Source: Tunturiibacter empetritectus
Lineage (GTDB): Bacteria; Acidobacteriota; Terriglobia; Terriglobales; Acidobacteriaceae
Assembly (NCBI RefSeq): GCF_014201375.1
Contig: NZ_JACHDZ010000001.1
Location: 1,338,535 to 1,402,534 of the forward strand
Direction of reading: 5' to 3'
Length of the DNA: 64,000 nucleotides
A model generated the notes under the pieces. That model saw only the letters and a program-made list of their open reading frames with translations, was not told the DNA's origin and searched no databases. Both the position numbers and the translations under genes were made by a program. Shown in pieces: positions 25,141-32,990 of this stretch. Position 1 is the first letter of the stretch, and the number at the start of each line of letters is the position of its first letter.

Positions 25141-28100
25141 TCAGAGTTTGGGGATGGTTGGCTTGACCGGTTTCTCCGGGGCTGACGTTGCTTTGGGGGC
25201 GGGTGGGGCTTGCGGTGCTGGCGTTGCCTTCGGTGCTGGAGTTGCTTGCGGTGCTGGCGTTGCCTTCGGTGCTGGAGTTGCTTGCGGTGCTGGCGTTGCC
25301 TTCGGTGCTGGAGTTGCTTTCGGAACGCGTGTTTCTTTCGGCGCGAGGGCGGGTGTTAGTTCAGGGGCGCTGGCTGGTTCTTCCTCTTTGATTGTGGATG
25401 GTTCGGGAGCGAGATAGAGACCCAGGTTGTAGCCAGACTTTTGTGCGAACTGGCAGGCCTTCAGGACAGTCGCCTCGAGCTTCGTGATCGAGTCCGCGTC
25501 TGTCGGCGATTGCTCTGCAGCTTTGAGGAGCGCTGGGAGTTGGAGCCAGCCGAGCAGCTCTTCAAAGCCTTCTTTGTTGAAGTAGGTGGCGCCGGAGGAC
25601 TCGTTGACTCCGGCGAGCCAGCGAACGTCGGGGTCGGACCAGAGCTTTTCGGTTCTGGTGGCTGCTGGGGAGGTTTCGGTTTGAGAGAGCAGGATTCGTA
25701 CGCGGGCAGCGGCGCGCCAGGTGTTTTCTCCCTCCATTCCGATGGCAGTGAATGTTTCTGAGAGAGCAGAGCGCAACTGGAGTTTGTCGAAGAGGTCGGC
25801 TTGATCCTGATGGGGAAGACTACGCAGAGTGATCCAGGCCAGAACAGGAGCCCAGAGTTGTTCTGTTGGAAGCGCGGCTTTGCTGACGGGTAGAAAGTTG
25901 GTGACAGTAGGCGGCAGGGTGGTGGAAAAGTTTTTGGAGATAGCGATGAGATGGGTGGCCGCTTTGGCCATCGACTCGCATAGGGTGAGGTAGGTTGGGG
26001 CAGATGGAGTGGTGGACGACTCGGCTGCGGCGGGTGGGCTCGATGGCGCGGTGGTTTCTGCGATAGTTTCTCCGAACTCGGCGGGCTGGGCTTGGAGGAC
26101 TTTTTCGAAGAAGCGCTGACTGCATTTTAGGAATGGCTGAAGACGAGGATCCAACGCGAGATGGTCGGTTGGTGTGGGAGTGGGGCTGGTGGCTTTGGCT
26201 GCGGGTAACGTCGCGGAGGGCGATGTGGCTTGTGCGGCTGCCAGCTCCGCTGCGACGGTTGCGAAGGCGCGGATGTGGTTTTCGCTGAGGGCCTGTCGGA
26301 AGGCTTCGTGCAGCGGGCGGAGGCGAAGTTTGGAGAGAGCCTCTTCGACGCTGTAGACGCCGGCTCCGTTGAGTGCGTCGAAGAGCTGGTCCCAGGGTTG
26401 TTCGGCGGTGGCGTGGAGCTCGCGCCAGTTGATGAGGACGGCGTATTGGTAGCCGCGCAGATCGACGGAGAGGCCGGTGTGGTGGAGATCGGTGCTGCGG
26501 CAGAGATATTCGAGGCCGTGGGCGGTGTCGCGATAGGCGAAGAAGGTGAAGTAGTTGTAGGGGAGATCGAGTCCTTCGGAGAGGCTTCGCTGGCGGAGGT
26601 GGCCGGTGGCCTTGTCGACCGAGGCGGCGGAGAAGTGAATGGTGCCGCGGGTGCTTCCGTAGCTGTTGTTGTAAAGGATGACGGCGCGCTGGCCATGAGA
26701 GCGGTTGGAGTAGGCGAAGACGTTTTCGTCGACGGTGCCGTGGTCGGTCCAGAAGTCGTAGAGGACGAAGTTGGTACTTTCGGCGAAGAGCTGGCGATTT
26801 TTGAGCAGAGGCGCGATCTCGTGCTGGTGGCGGGCTACGAGACTTTCGTTGGGCCACTCTTCCATCTTTGCCTGCTTGAACTCCATGCCGTAGCGCTCGG
26901 TATAGCCTTCGATCTGTCCGTGGCCGAACATTGGCAGGCCGGGGAGGGTGGCGAGGAGGGTGCAGACGCCGAAGTACTTGTCTCCGGAGCCGAACTGGTC
27001 GATGGCGGTGCGTTCGTCGGGATTGCTCATGAAGCTGACGTAGCGTTTGAGGATGTCGGGGTCGAACTCGATGGTTTTTTTGAGGTAGGAGCGATATTTG
27101 GCGTTCTCTTCGTCGCGCAGCATGTTCATGAAGGCGCTGTTGTAGACGCGATGCATGCCGAGGGTGCGGACGAAGTAGCCTTCGAGGAGCCAGAAGGCTT
27201 CGGCGAGGAGGAGGGTGCCGGGGACCTCGGCGGCTACGCGGTCGACAACCTCGCGCCAGAACTCGAAGGGCATGAGGGAGTCGAACTCCTCCTGGGTCAT
27301 CGCGTTTTCTGCGCGTGAGGGGATGGAGCCACCGGTGCCGGGGAGGGGGAACCAGAGACGCTGGACGTGGCGCTTGGCGAGGACCATGGCGGCGTCGAAG
27401 CGGATGATAGGGAAGAGGCGGGCGACGTGGAGGATGACCTGGATGACGTGCTCGCGGACGGCGGCTTTGGAGTAGTCGAGTTGGGCGGTGTCGTTCCAGG
27501 CGAAGGTGGTGCCGTCGTTGCCGTGGTACATGTAGCGGGTGGTGCCGTCGCGGTGGTGGCGGAGGCGGAAGACGACGGCGGCGTCGGACTGGTCGTAGTA
27601 GTGGTCTTCGATTTTTATCTCGACGCGGCTGTCGGTGGAGAGGTCGGGGCCTTCGAAGCGATAGACGGGGAAGGGACTCTCCCAGCGGTAGAGGAACCAG
27701 TCGGGGTTTTCGATGACCCAGTTGGAGTCGATGCCCATGTGGTTGGGGACCATGTCGCTGGCGAGGCGGATGCCTGCCCGGGCGGCGCGGTCGCGGAGGT
27801 TTTGGTAGGCGTGGTTGCCGCCGAGGTCGTCTGCGATCTGGTACTCCTTGAGGGAGTAGGCGGAGGCGACGGCGTCGTGATGGCCGCGGAGACGCTTGAT
27901 GGTGCGGGAGGCGACGCTGCGCTCCCAGAGGCCGATGAGCCAGAGGCCGGTGATGCCGCGGTCGGCGAGCAGGCGCAGCTCTTCGTCGGGGATCTGGTCG
28001 AGACGGTGGATGTGGCGGAGGTATTTTTTGGATAGCTGCTCGAGCCAGACGTAGGTGCTCTTGGCCATGAGGACGACGGTTGGCATCCAGGCCTGATCGG

Positions 28101-29043
28101 CGCTGAAGGCTTCGTACTCGTTGAGGGGAGCCTGGTAGTCGTGGCCGTAGCGGCGGCGGCGGACGCCGTCGGGGCCGGTGAAGTACTCCTCTTCAAAGCC
28201 GATGTATTCGTCGCCGACGAAGCCTTCGCCTCCGCGGCCAGGGGCTCCGTGGCGGTACTGGTCGGGGCCGGGTGGGTGGAAGCGCAACCAGATCGCCAGG
28301 TCTTCTTCGCGGAGGACATCGATGGCGAGGAGGACGCGGCGGAGGTCTTCGCCGAGATATTTGGTCCAGTTCTCGCGGATGTAATCGAGCTGGCCGGTGA
28401 GGGAGTCTGGCGAGGCGAGCAGGGGAGCGCGGAGGGCGTCGAGGAGGCTTCCGACCTCGGGCGAGATGGGGGGGCGGGTAAGGAAGTAGTCGGGGAAGGT
28501 AGAGGTGATGGTTTGATAGATCGTCTGCTGTTTGAGGGGAGTGTCCTCAAAGAGCTCGCGGAAGGGGGTGAAGGCTGGGTTGATGTTGGCGAGCCAGAGG
28601 AGGAGGAGCTCTTCGAAGGCTGCTTCGCGATTGGGCAGGCCGTCGGTGGTGCCGTTGAGCCACTGGGCTGCGGTGAGCTCGCCGCGATAGACGGCAACTG
28701 TGGGGAACTGTTCCGTGAAGTTGAGCAGAAGGCGTTCGATTTCTGCAGGTTTTGCGCGGCCGGTGAACCAGCGTACGGCTTCGGCGAAGACTGCGGGATC
28801 GATTTCTTTGCGATAACGGGCGATCATCGCGTGGTTGAGTTCGTCGATCAGGCCCATGGCGAAGAGAGCGCCGGCGTTGACGACTTTTGGGGATTCAGCG
28901 TTTTGTGCGCGGTAGTCCTGAAGCTGCGTGGCCAGGTTCCGGCTTGCCGCGACGTTGGCAAAGACGATGTTGCCGGTGTAGCTGAAGAGCAGATCGTTCA
29001 GATTCAGTTTTTCTCGGAGAGCGCGGGAGATATGAAATTCCAT
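25141..29043 (-). CDS. Very large GH13-family protein (alpha-amylase/trehalose-synthase-like), unassigned specificity
   Basis: 1300 residues. A helical N-terminal region of about 320 residues precedes a GH13 barrel: SDMVPNHMGI at about 428 (region I), IIRFDAAMVLAKRHVQRL at about 546 (II, nucleophile Asp), TLLLAEAFWLLEGY at about 613 (III, acid Glu) and VSFMSNPDERTAIDQFG at about 671 (IV, where NPDE replaces the usual NHD). ITGLWLIGLWERS precedes region I. A beta-sandwich-like segment follows, then a helical region from about 850 and a low-complexity Ala/Pro/Lys/Thr tail (about 1225-1300) encoded by a tandem DNA repeat. No signal peptide is seen, so it is probably cytoplasmic. Its neighbour glgX suggests alpha-glucan or trehalose metabolism, but the linkage cannot be assigned. 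Confidence 0.82.
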   Translation of the reverse strand: MEFHISRALREKLNLNDLLFSYTGNIVFANVAASRNLATQLQDYRAQNAESPKVVNAGALFAMGLIDELNHAMIARYRKEIDPAVFAEAVRWFTGRAKPAEIERLLLNFTEQFPTVAVYRGELTAAQWLNGTTDGLPNREAAFEELLLLWLANINPAFTPFRELFEDTPLKQQTIYQTITSTFPDYFLTRPPISPEVGSLLDALRAPLLASPDSLTGQLDYIRENWTKYLGEDLRRVLLAIDVLREEDLAIWLRFHPPGPDQYRHGAPGRGGEGFVGDEYIGFEEEYFTGPDGVRRRRYGHDYQAPLNEYEAFSADQAWMPTVVLMAKSTYVWLEQLSKKYLRHIHRLDQIPDEELRLLADRGITGLWLIGLWERSVASRTIKRLRGHHDAVASAYSLKEYQIADDLGGNHAYQNLRDRAARAGIRLASDMVPNHMGIDSNWVIENPDWFLYRWESPFPVYRFEGPDLSTDSRVEIKIEDHYYDQSDAAVVFRLRHHRDGTTRYMYHGNDGTTFAWNDTAQLDYSKAAVREHVIQVILHVARLFPIIRFDAAMVLAKRHVQRLWFPLPGTGGSIPSRAENAMTQEEFDSLMPFEFWREVVDRVAAEVPGTLLLAEAFWLLEGYFVRTLGMHRVYNSAFMNMLRDEENAKYRSYLKKTIEFDPDILKRYVSFMSNPDERTAIDQFGSGDKYFGVCTLLATLPGLPMFGHGQIEGYTERYGMEFKQAKMEEWPNESLVARHQHEIAPLLKNRQLFAESTNFVLYDFWTDHGTVDENVFAYSNRSHGQRAVILYNNSYGSTRGTIHFSAASVDKATGHLRQRSLSEGLDLPYNYFTFFAYRDTAHGLEYLCRSTDLHHTGLSVDLRGYQYAVLINWRELHATAEQPWDQLFDALNGAGVYSVEEALSKLRLRPLHEAFRQALSENHIRAFATVAAELAAAQATSPSATLPAAKATSPTPTPTDHLALDPRLQPFLKCSQRFFEKVLQAQPAEFGETIAETTAPSSPPAAAESSTTPSAPTYLTLCESMAKAATHLIAISKNFSTTLPPTVTNFLPVSKAALPTEQLWAPVLAWITLRSLPHQDQADLFDKLQLRSALSETFTAIGMEGENTWRAAARVRILLSQTETSPAATRTEKLWSDPDVRWLAGVNESSGATYFNKEGFEELLGWLQLPALLKAAEQSPTDADSITKLEATVLKACQFAQKSGYNLGLYLAPEPSTIKEEEPASAPELTPALAPKETRVPKATPAPKATPAPQATPAPKATPAPQATPAPKATPAPQAPPAPKATSAPEKPVKPTIPKL
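25208..25323. repeat. 36-bp tandem repeat, three copies plus a partial, in the tail of the GH13 gene
   Basis: Units start at 25208, 25244 and 25280, with a partial copy from 25316, each reading gcttgcggtgctggcgttg and then ccttcggtgctggagtt. Read on the coding (minus) strand each gives a 12-residue unit of the ATPAPK-ATPAPQ type. The copies are identical or nearly so, which points to recent slippage and to copy number that may vary between strains. Confidence 0.9.
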
Positions 29044-29235
29044 GCAGAGGTCCCCTTACAGATTCGTGGTCGCGCTCCGGCCCTGACGGACCGGTTTTGT
29101 GTTGCCTGGAAGGAACTATGGCTGGCGAAGACAAGCCTGTCTCATCGGAAGCCAGCTGGGTTGAAATGGATGCCTCGTCAACTCTTGCTATAGGATGACA
29201 GCCCTCCGGAGGCGTCGCAACTGAGGCGCTTCGCC

Positions 29236-29254
29236 GATGCTGAATTTCAGCATC
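29236..29254. promoter_or_regulatory. Palindrome upstream of the GH13 gene, possible operator
   Basis: gatgctgaa and ttcagcatc are perfect 9-bp half-sites separated by one base. The site is 193 bp upstream of the GH13 start and just after the stop of the bufC-like gene. The rest of this 297-bp gap (29044-29340) shows nothing else. It could also be a short terminator stem for neither strand, as no T-run follows. Confidence 0.35.
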
Positions 29255-29340
29255 TGTATGATACCCGCTCGATGCCGACTGTCGAGGGCGCGAGCGAATG
29301 ACGGGGAATTGGAAGAGTTTCCGGCGTGGAAGAGGGAGGG

Positions 29341-30222
29341 TCAGATTTCGTGCGGCTTGCAGAACCAGCCTAGCTCGGCGGCGTGGGCGAAGCACTCCTG
29401 AATCTTCGCGGCCTGCTCCTCGGCGGAGAGGGAGCTTCCGCTGAAGGCGGCTTCAAGTGCCTGGCCGAGCAGGTTGCCGCTCTGAAGAGCGAAGAGGAGG
29501 CGGTAGGCCTCGGGATCGATGCGCCGGTAGTAGACGGAGTTCTCGTAGCGGTGGACAGCGAGATGGATCTGCGAGCGGCGCATGGCGGGGAGGCGGGTTC
29601 GCTTTGCCTGCTTGCGCTCGGTGACGGCGTTGCTCATGATGTCGCTGGGTGCGGTCTGGCGGTGGACGGCCAGGACGAGTTCGTCGACGGGATAGCGGAG
29701 GTCGAGCAGTTGGAGATGAGGTTGAAGGAAGAGGGGCGATGCTGCGCCGAGGTCGCCGAAGTCGGCGGCAGTGAGCGGGGCAAGGTCGGCTCCGTCGAAG
29801 GCCTCCACGTAAGCCCATTCGAGGCGGGCGACGTCGAGGAGGAGGGCATGACGCCGGGGTGAGAACTCGGGGTGCGATTCGAGCCACTTGGGGAGTTTGG
29901 AGCCGAGGTTGCGCAGGGTGAAGGAGGTCGATGGATTCTCGCGGAGATAGGCGAGGACCATGCTGTCGAACTTTTTCGCACCTAGGACAGCACCGACGGC
30001 GGGGAAGTCCTCCGAGACGGCTCCGATGACGCGGAACCAATATTGCCGGTTGTAGATTTCGAGGCGATCAAAGGAGGAGAGGCGGTCGTTTGGCTTGATG
30101 TAGCTGCTGGCGAGTTCGTGAGTCGAGCGCCCATTCGAGGTTGCCAATTGCATCTGAAAGTCGGGTGTTAGAGGACGCATTACGTCTTCGGCCATGCGGC
30201 GTTGCAGTTCGAGGAGGTTCAC
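29341..30222 (-). CDS. bufC: DUF2063 protein, bufferin-system partner (BufC/HvfC-like)
   Basis: 293 residues. The N-terminal DUF2063 domain is seen in MNLLELQRRMAEDVMRPLTP, RLEIYNRQYWFRVIGAVSEDFPAVGAVLG and LRNLGSKLPKWLESHPEF. The C-terminal part is a second helical domain. Proteins of this type occur beside DUF692 (MNIO) enzymes and are thought to help them recognise or present the precursor peptide. The gene begins inside the end of the DUF692 gene (ATGA overlap at 30219-30222), so the two are translationally coupled. It is the last gene of the bufA-bufB-bufC order. Confidence 0.85.
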   Translation of the reverse strand: MNLLELQRRMAEDVMRPLTPDFQMQLATSNGRSTHELASSYIKPNDRLSSFDRLEIYNRQYWFRVIGAVSEDFPAVGAVLGAKKFDSMVLAYLRENPSTSFTLRNLGSKLPKWLESHPEFSPRRHALLLDVARLEWAYVEAFDGADLAPLTAADFGDLGAASPLFLQPHLQLLDLRYPVDELVLAVHRQTAPSDIMSNAVTERKQAKRTRLPAMRRSQIHLAVHRYENSVYYRRIDPEAYRLLFALQSGNLLGQALEAAFSGSSLSAEEQAAKIQECFAHAAELGWFCKPHEI

Positions 30223-31112
30223 GAGTGCACGACCTCTCGGGCGCTTTCCTGAACCGCGCTGTTGGATGGGATGAGAACTTCCGTTGGCGTCAGATACTGC
30301 GTCGCCTTGAGGGCTTCAGAGTGAACTTCGTCGAAGGACGGGATGTTGTCGTCCCACTCGAGCAGGGTTGCGGTGGGGCCTACGCGCTCGATGGCTCGTG
30401 CGTAGAGATGCCAGACGGAGTCGAGCACGGGATGATCGTGGGTGTCGAGGATGTACTTTTCGAACTTCGAGTGTCCGGCGATGTGGATCTGAGCGACGCG
30501 CTCGGCGGGGACGCTGTTGACGTAGTCGAAGGGGTTGAAGCCGTGGTTCTGCGAGGAGACGTAGATGTTGTTGACGTCGAGCAGGATGCCGCAGTCGGCG
30601 GCTTCGACGACTTCATTGAGGAACTCCCACTCGGTCATCTGGGACTCGTGAAACTCGGCGTAGCTGCTGACGTTTTCGACGGCGATGGGGATCTCGAGGA
30701 AGTCCTGGACCTCGCGAATGCGGGCGGCCGTGGCCTTGACCGCTTCGAAAGTGTAGGGCATAGGGAGGAGGTCGTGGGTGTAACGTCCGTCGACGCTGCC
30801 CCAGCAGAGGTGATCGGAGAGCCAGGGAGTTTTGGTGCGGCGGGTGAGGGTCTTGAGGCGCTTGAGGTGTTCGCGGTCGGCGGGCTGGGTGGAGCCGAAG
30901 TACATGGAGACGCCGTGCTGGACGACGCGGTAGCGTTCAAGGATCTGATCGAGGACCTTGAGAGCGCGACCGCCGTCGACCATGTAGTTTTCGGAGATGA
31001 TTTCGAACCAGTCGACGACGGGCTTTTCGGCGAAGATGTGGTCGTAGTGCGGGACGCGAAGGCCGATCCCTACGCCGTAGTCGCTGAAACCGTTGAAGCG
31101 ATTGGCTGGCAT
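30219..31112 (-). CDS. bufB: DUF692-family multinuclear non-heme iron enzyme (MNIO; BufB/HvfB-like)
   Basis: 297 residues from the ATG at 31112, which has AAGGGGAGA just upstream. It is a TIM-barrel of the DUF692 family: GVGIGLRVPHYDHIF, VDWFEIISENYM, HGVSMYFGSTQP, WLSDHLCWGSV, ENVSSYAEF, EAADCGILLDVNNIYVSSQNHGF, QIHIAGHSKF and DTHDHPV carry the conserved His, Asp and Glu that bind the iron cluster. MNIOs oxidise Cys residues of ribosomal peptides, for example to oxazolone-thioamide or thiooxazole groups in metallophores. Here the likely substrate is the Cys-rich exported peptide encoded just upstream at 31191-31475. Confidence 0.92.
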   Translation of the reverse strand: MPANRFNGFSDYGVGIGLRVPHYDHIFAEKPVVDWFEIISENYMVDGGRALKVLDQILERYRVVQHGVSMYFGSTQPADREHLKRLKTLTRRTKTPWLSDHLCWGSVDGRYTHDLLPMPYTFEAVKATAARIREVQDFLEIPIAVENVSSYAEFHESQMTEWEFLNEVVEAADCGILLDVNNIYVSSQNHGFNPFDYVNSVPAERVAQIHIAGHSKFEKYILDTHDHPVLDSVWHLYARAIERVGPTATLLEWDDNIPSFDEVHSEALKATQYLTPTEVLIPSNSAVQESAREVVHS

Positions 31113-31142
31113 GTCTCCCCTTTTGTTAAAGAATGGTGAAGA

Positions 31143-31180
31143 TGTCTGGAGGCTTGAAGAGACGACCAAGCCTCCAGACA
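31143..31180 (-). promoter_or_regulatory. Intercistronic hairpin between bufA and bufB
   Basis: A perfect 13-bp stem (31143-31155 with 31168-31180; tgtctggaggctt and its complement) encloses a 12-nt loop. It starts 10 bp after the bufA stop and ends 30 bp before the bufB start. No T-run follows on the minus strand, so it is more likely an attenuator or an mRNA 3'-end stabiliser than a full terminator. It would keep precursor-peptide output above enzyme output. Confidence 0.65.
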
Positions 31181-31190
31181 GGGGAGGTGC

Positions 31191-31475
31191 TTAGGCGAGC
31201 GAGGGCTTGGAGCCGTCGGTGGCGCATCCGCCCTTGCCTTTGCAGTCATTCTTGCCGGGGTGCTTGCCGCCGCCCTGACCCTTACAGTCGTTCTTGCCCT
31301 TGCAGGAGTGCTTCGGGAGATCGGGCTTGTCCTGGGCGATGAGGACGCCGGCGTGAACGGTGGTCGTGGGGGTGTTGTTGGCTGGCGCGGTCTGGGCATT
31401 CATACGGACAGCGGTGCCGCCCAACAGGCCTGCGAACGCGGCGGCCAAAGCGAGAGATTGTGCTGAATTCTTCAT
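31191..31475 (-). CDS. bufA: Bufferin-like RiPP precursor peptide, exported and Cys-rich
   Basis: 94 residues. It begins with a Sec-type signal (MKNSAQSLALAAAFAGLLGG, then TAVRMNAQT). The core has five cysteines in repeated modules: HSCKGKNDCKGQGG, then KNDCKGKGGC, ending ATDGSKPSLA. The CKGKNxCKGQGGC pattern with a signal peptide, next to DUF692 and DUF2063 genes, marks the periplasmic bufferin type of MNIO-modified peptides, which bind copper or other metals. Signal-peptide-bearing RiPP precursors are unusual. Expression is likely driven by the ECF-type promoter at 31630-31657, leaving a leader of about 150 nt. Confidence 0.85.
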   Translation of the reverse strand: MKNSAQSLALAAAFAGLLGGTAVRMNAQTAPANNTPTTTVHAGVLIAQDKPDLPKHSCKGKNDCKGQGGGKHPGKNDCKGKGGCATDGSKPSLA

Positions 31476-31629
31476 AGTGATGAGCCTTTCCTGGGTTGAG
31501 CCGCACGCGAGAACGCGCCGGACGTGGATGGTGGCTACGCGGATCGTAGCAAGAAGTTAACGGCGAAACTCCCTACTTCGGATTGCATTCGCGGCAAGGA
31601 TAGTTCGACGTTTATTCCCTGCCGCTGAG

Positions 31630-31657
31630 TTCGACTACGTCAAGGCACAAAGGTTAC
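31630..31657 (-). promoter_or_regulatory. ECF-type promoter of the bufferin operon
   Basis: On the minus strand CTGTAACC (GTAACC at 31652-31657) is followed after 18 nt by CGAA (31630-31633). It faces away from a second copy 35 bp to the right that reads towards the peroxiredoxin gene, so the two form a divergent pair. GTAACC...CGAA boxes are, as I recall, those reported for a Caulobacter heavy-metal ECF factor (SigF) that controls bufferin genes. Confidence 0.78.
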
Positions 31658-31691
31658 AGGTACGGCAGAACATCGGAAGGCTATCACTTCT

Positions 31692-31719
31692 GTAACCTTT
31701 TGGCTTGGGGCTACTCAAA
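31692..31719 (+). promoter_or_regulatory. ECF-type promoter of the peroxiredoxin gene
   Basis: CTGTAACC (GTAACC at 31692-31697), 18 nt, CAAA (31716-31719). Its spacer also shares TTT and CTTG with the divergent bufA promoter. The ATG at 31787 is about 60 nt downstream of the expected start. Confidence 0.75.
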
Positions 31720-31786
31720 CCGGGACACGTTGGATAAATCCATGGCGACGAGGCCGGAGTTATGGCGCGTTTGCCGGAGTTGAAGA

Positions 31787-32365
31787 ATGATCGCGAAGAA
31801 ATTCCTGGTATGGGCTTTAGGCGTCCTGATGATGGGTTTTGCGCCGTTGGTGACTGCGGAGACGCCGGAGGTTGGACAGAAGGCGCCGGAGTTCCACCTG
31901 TCGACTCCGGATGGGCACACTTTGAGTCTGTCGGAGTTTAGCGCGAAGGGGACCGTGGTGCTGGTCGTGCTTCGGGGATTTCCCGGCTACCAGTGCCCGT
32001 ACTGCCAGAAGCAGGTGCATGACTTTGTGACGAACGGCGAGAAATTTGTGACGGCAGGCGCCGAGGTGATTCTGGTCTATCCTGGACCTCCTGCGGATCT
32101 CGATCAACATGCGAAGGAGTTCCTGACGAAGCAGAATCCGTTGCCGGGGAATGTGCACCTGGTCATCGATCCCGACTACGCTTTCACGAATCAGTACGGG
32201 CTTCGCTGGGATGCGCCGCATGAGACTGCTTATCCGTCTACTTTTTTGATCGACCGCGAGGGCACAGTCTTCTTCAGGAAGGTGAGTCACGAGCATGGTG
32301 ACAGAGCGACCGCGGCGGATGTTCTTAGTGAACTTGAGCGTGATAGAGCAGCGCACGCACACTAG
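31787..32365 (+). CDS. Exported peroxiredoxin-like (AhpC/TSA) protein
   Basis: 192 residues with a Sec signal (MIAKKFLVWALGVLMMGFAP, then LVTAET). The thioredoxin fold carries VGQKAPEFHLSTPDG, GTVVLVVLRGFPGYQCPYCQKQ (CPYC active site) and SEFSAKG. ETAYPSTFLIDREGTVFFRKV is the cis-Pro strand. CxxC in place of the usual TPVCT makes a thiol-disulfide or atypical peroxidase role possible. It is transcribed away from the bufferin operon from a matching ECF-type promoter, which suggests a periplasmic response to metal or oxidative stress. Confidence 0.88.
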   Translation: MIAKKFLVWALGVLMMGFAPLVTAETPEVGQKAPEFHLSTPDGHTLSLSEFSAKGTVVLVVLRGFPGYQCPYCQKQVHDFVTNGEKFVTAGAEVILVYPGPPADLDQHAKEFLTKQNPLPGNVHLVIDPDYAFTNQYGLRWDAPHETAYPSTFLIDREGTVFFRKVSHEHGDRATAADVLSELERDRAAHAH

Positions 32366-32390
32366 TTTTCTGTTGACGTCTGCGGGGGCT

Positions 32391-32418
32391 GTAACCAATT
32401 CCATGGTGGTGGTTCTAA
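32391..32418 (+). promoter_or_regulatory. ECF-type promoter of the doxX-sigma-anti-sigma operon
   Basis: CTGTAACC (GTAACC at 32391-32396), 18 nt, CTAA (32415-32418). It has the same -35 box and spacing as at 31652, 31692 and 12319. It lies about 95 nt upstream of doxX, so the sigma factor would be autoregulated. Confidence 0.68.
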
Positions 32419-32516
32419 GTAGATGCAGGTCCCAACAGGTTCCTGGCCGAGCCTGCCTCAGTCCGGGGCCTGCGTAAGATTTTATTCCGCTCGATGCAGT
32501 GGAGAAGAGGGTTGTG

Positions 32517-32990
32517 ATGAAAAAACTGCTTGAGCTTTATGCGAAATTTGCAACACTGGCTTCTTATCTCCAGTCCCCATTTCTTCTTGTGGTGCGGCTC
32601 TACTGGGGATGGCAGCTGGTCCAGAGCGGGTGGGGGAAGCTGCATCATCTGGATAAGATCACCGCTTTTTTTACGAGTCTGAATATTCCGTTTCCTGCTT
32701 TGAACGCTCCGTTTGTCTCCGGGCTGGAGTTTGTCGGCGGTCTTCTGTTGATTGTGGGGCTTGGATCGCGTCTGATCGGATTGATGCTGACGGTGAATAT
32801 GCTAGTGGCGTACTGGACTGCAGATCGAGAGGCGCTCTTTGCCGTATTCTCGGATCCGGGCAAGTTCTATAACGCCGATCCGTACACGTTTCTATTCGCG
32901 GCTGCGATGGTTCTGGTGTTTGGGGCGGGGTTGTTCTCTGTCGATGCGTTGTTGAAGAGGCGTTATCGAGGATGGATCGAGAAGCAATGA
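32517..32990 (+). CDS. DoxX-family membrane protein
   Basis: 157 residues from the ATG at 32517 (gagaagaggg upstream; a GTG at 32499 is possible). Four membrane helices are seen. PFLLVVRLYWGWQLVQSGWGKLHHL is the DoxX opening motif, followed by NAPFVSGLEFVGGLLLIVGLGSRLIGLMLTVNMLVAYWTAD and FLFAAAMVLVFGAGLFSVDALL. DoxX proteins often accompany bufferin operons and ECF factors and are thought to act in thiol or sulfur redox at the membrane. The stop overlaps the sigma-factor start (ATGA at 32987), so the two are translationally coupled. Confidence 0.9.
   Translation: MKKLLELYAKFATLASYLQSPFLLVVRLYWGWQLVQSGWGKLHHLDKITAFFTSLNIPFPALNAPFVSGLEFVGGLLLIVGLGSRLIGLMLTVNMLVAYWTADREALFAVFSDPGKFYNADPYTFLFAAAMVLVFGAGLFSVDALLKRRYRGWIEKQ

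Noticed and set aside
25141..29043. Reading as maltooligosyl-trehalose synthase (TreY)
   Set aside because: Length and region motifs differ from TreY and no treZ is adjacent.
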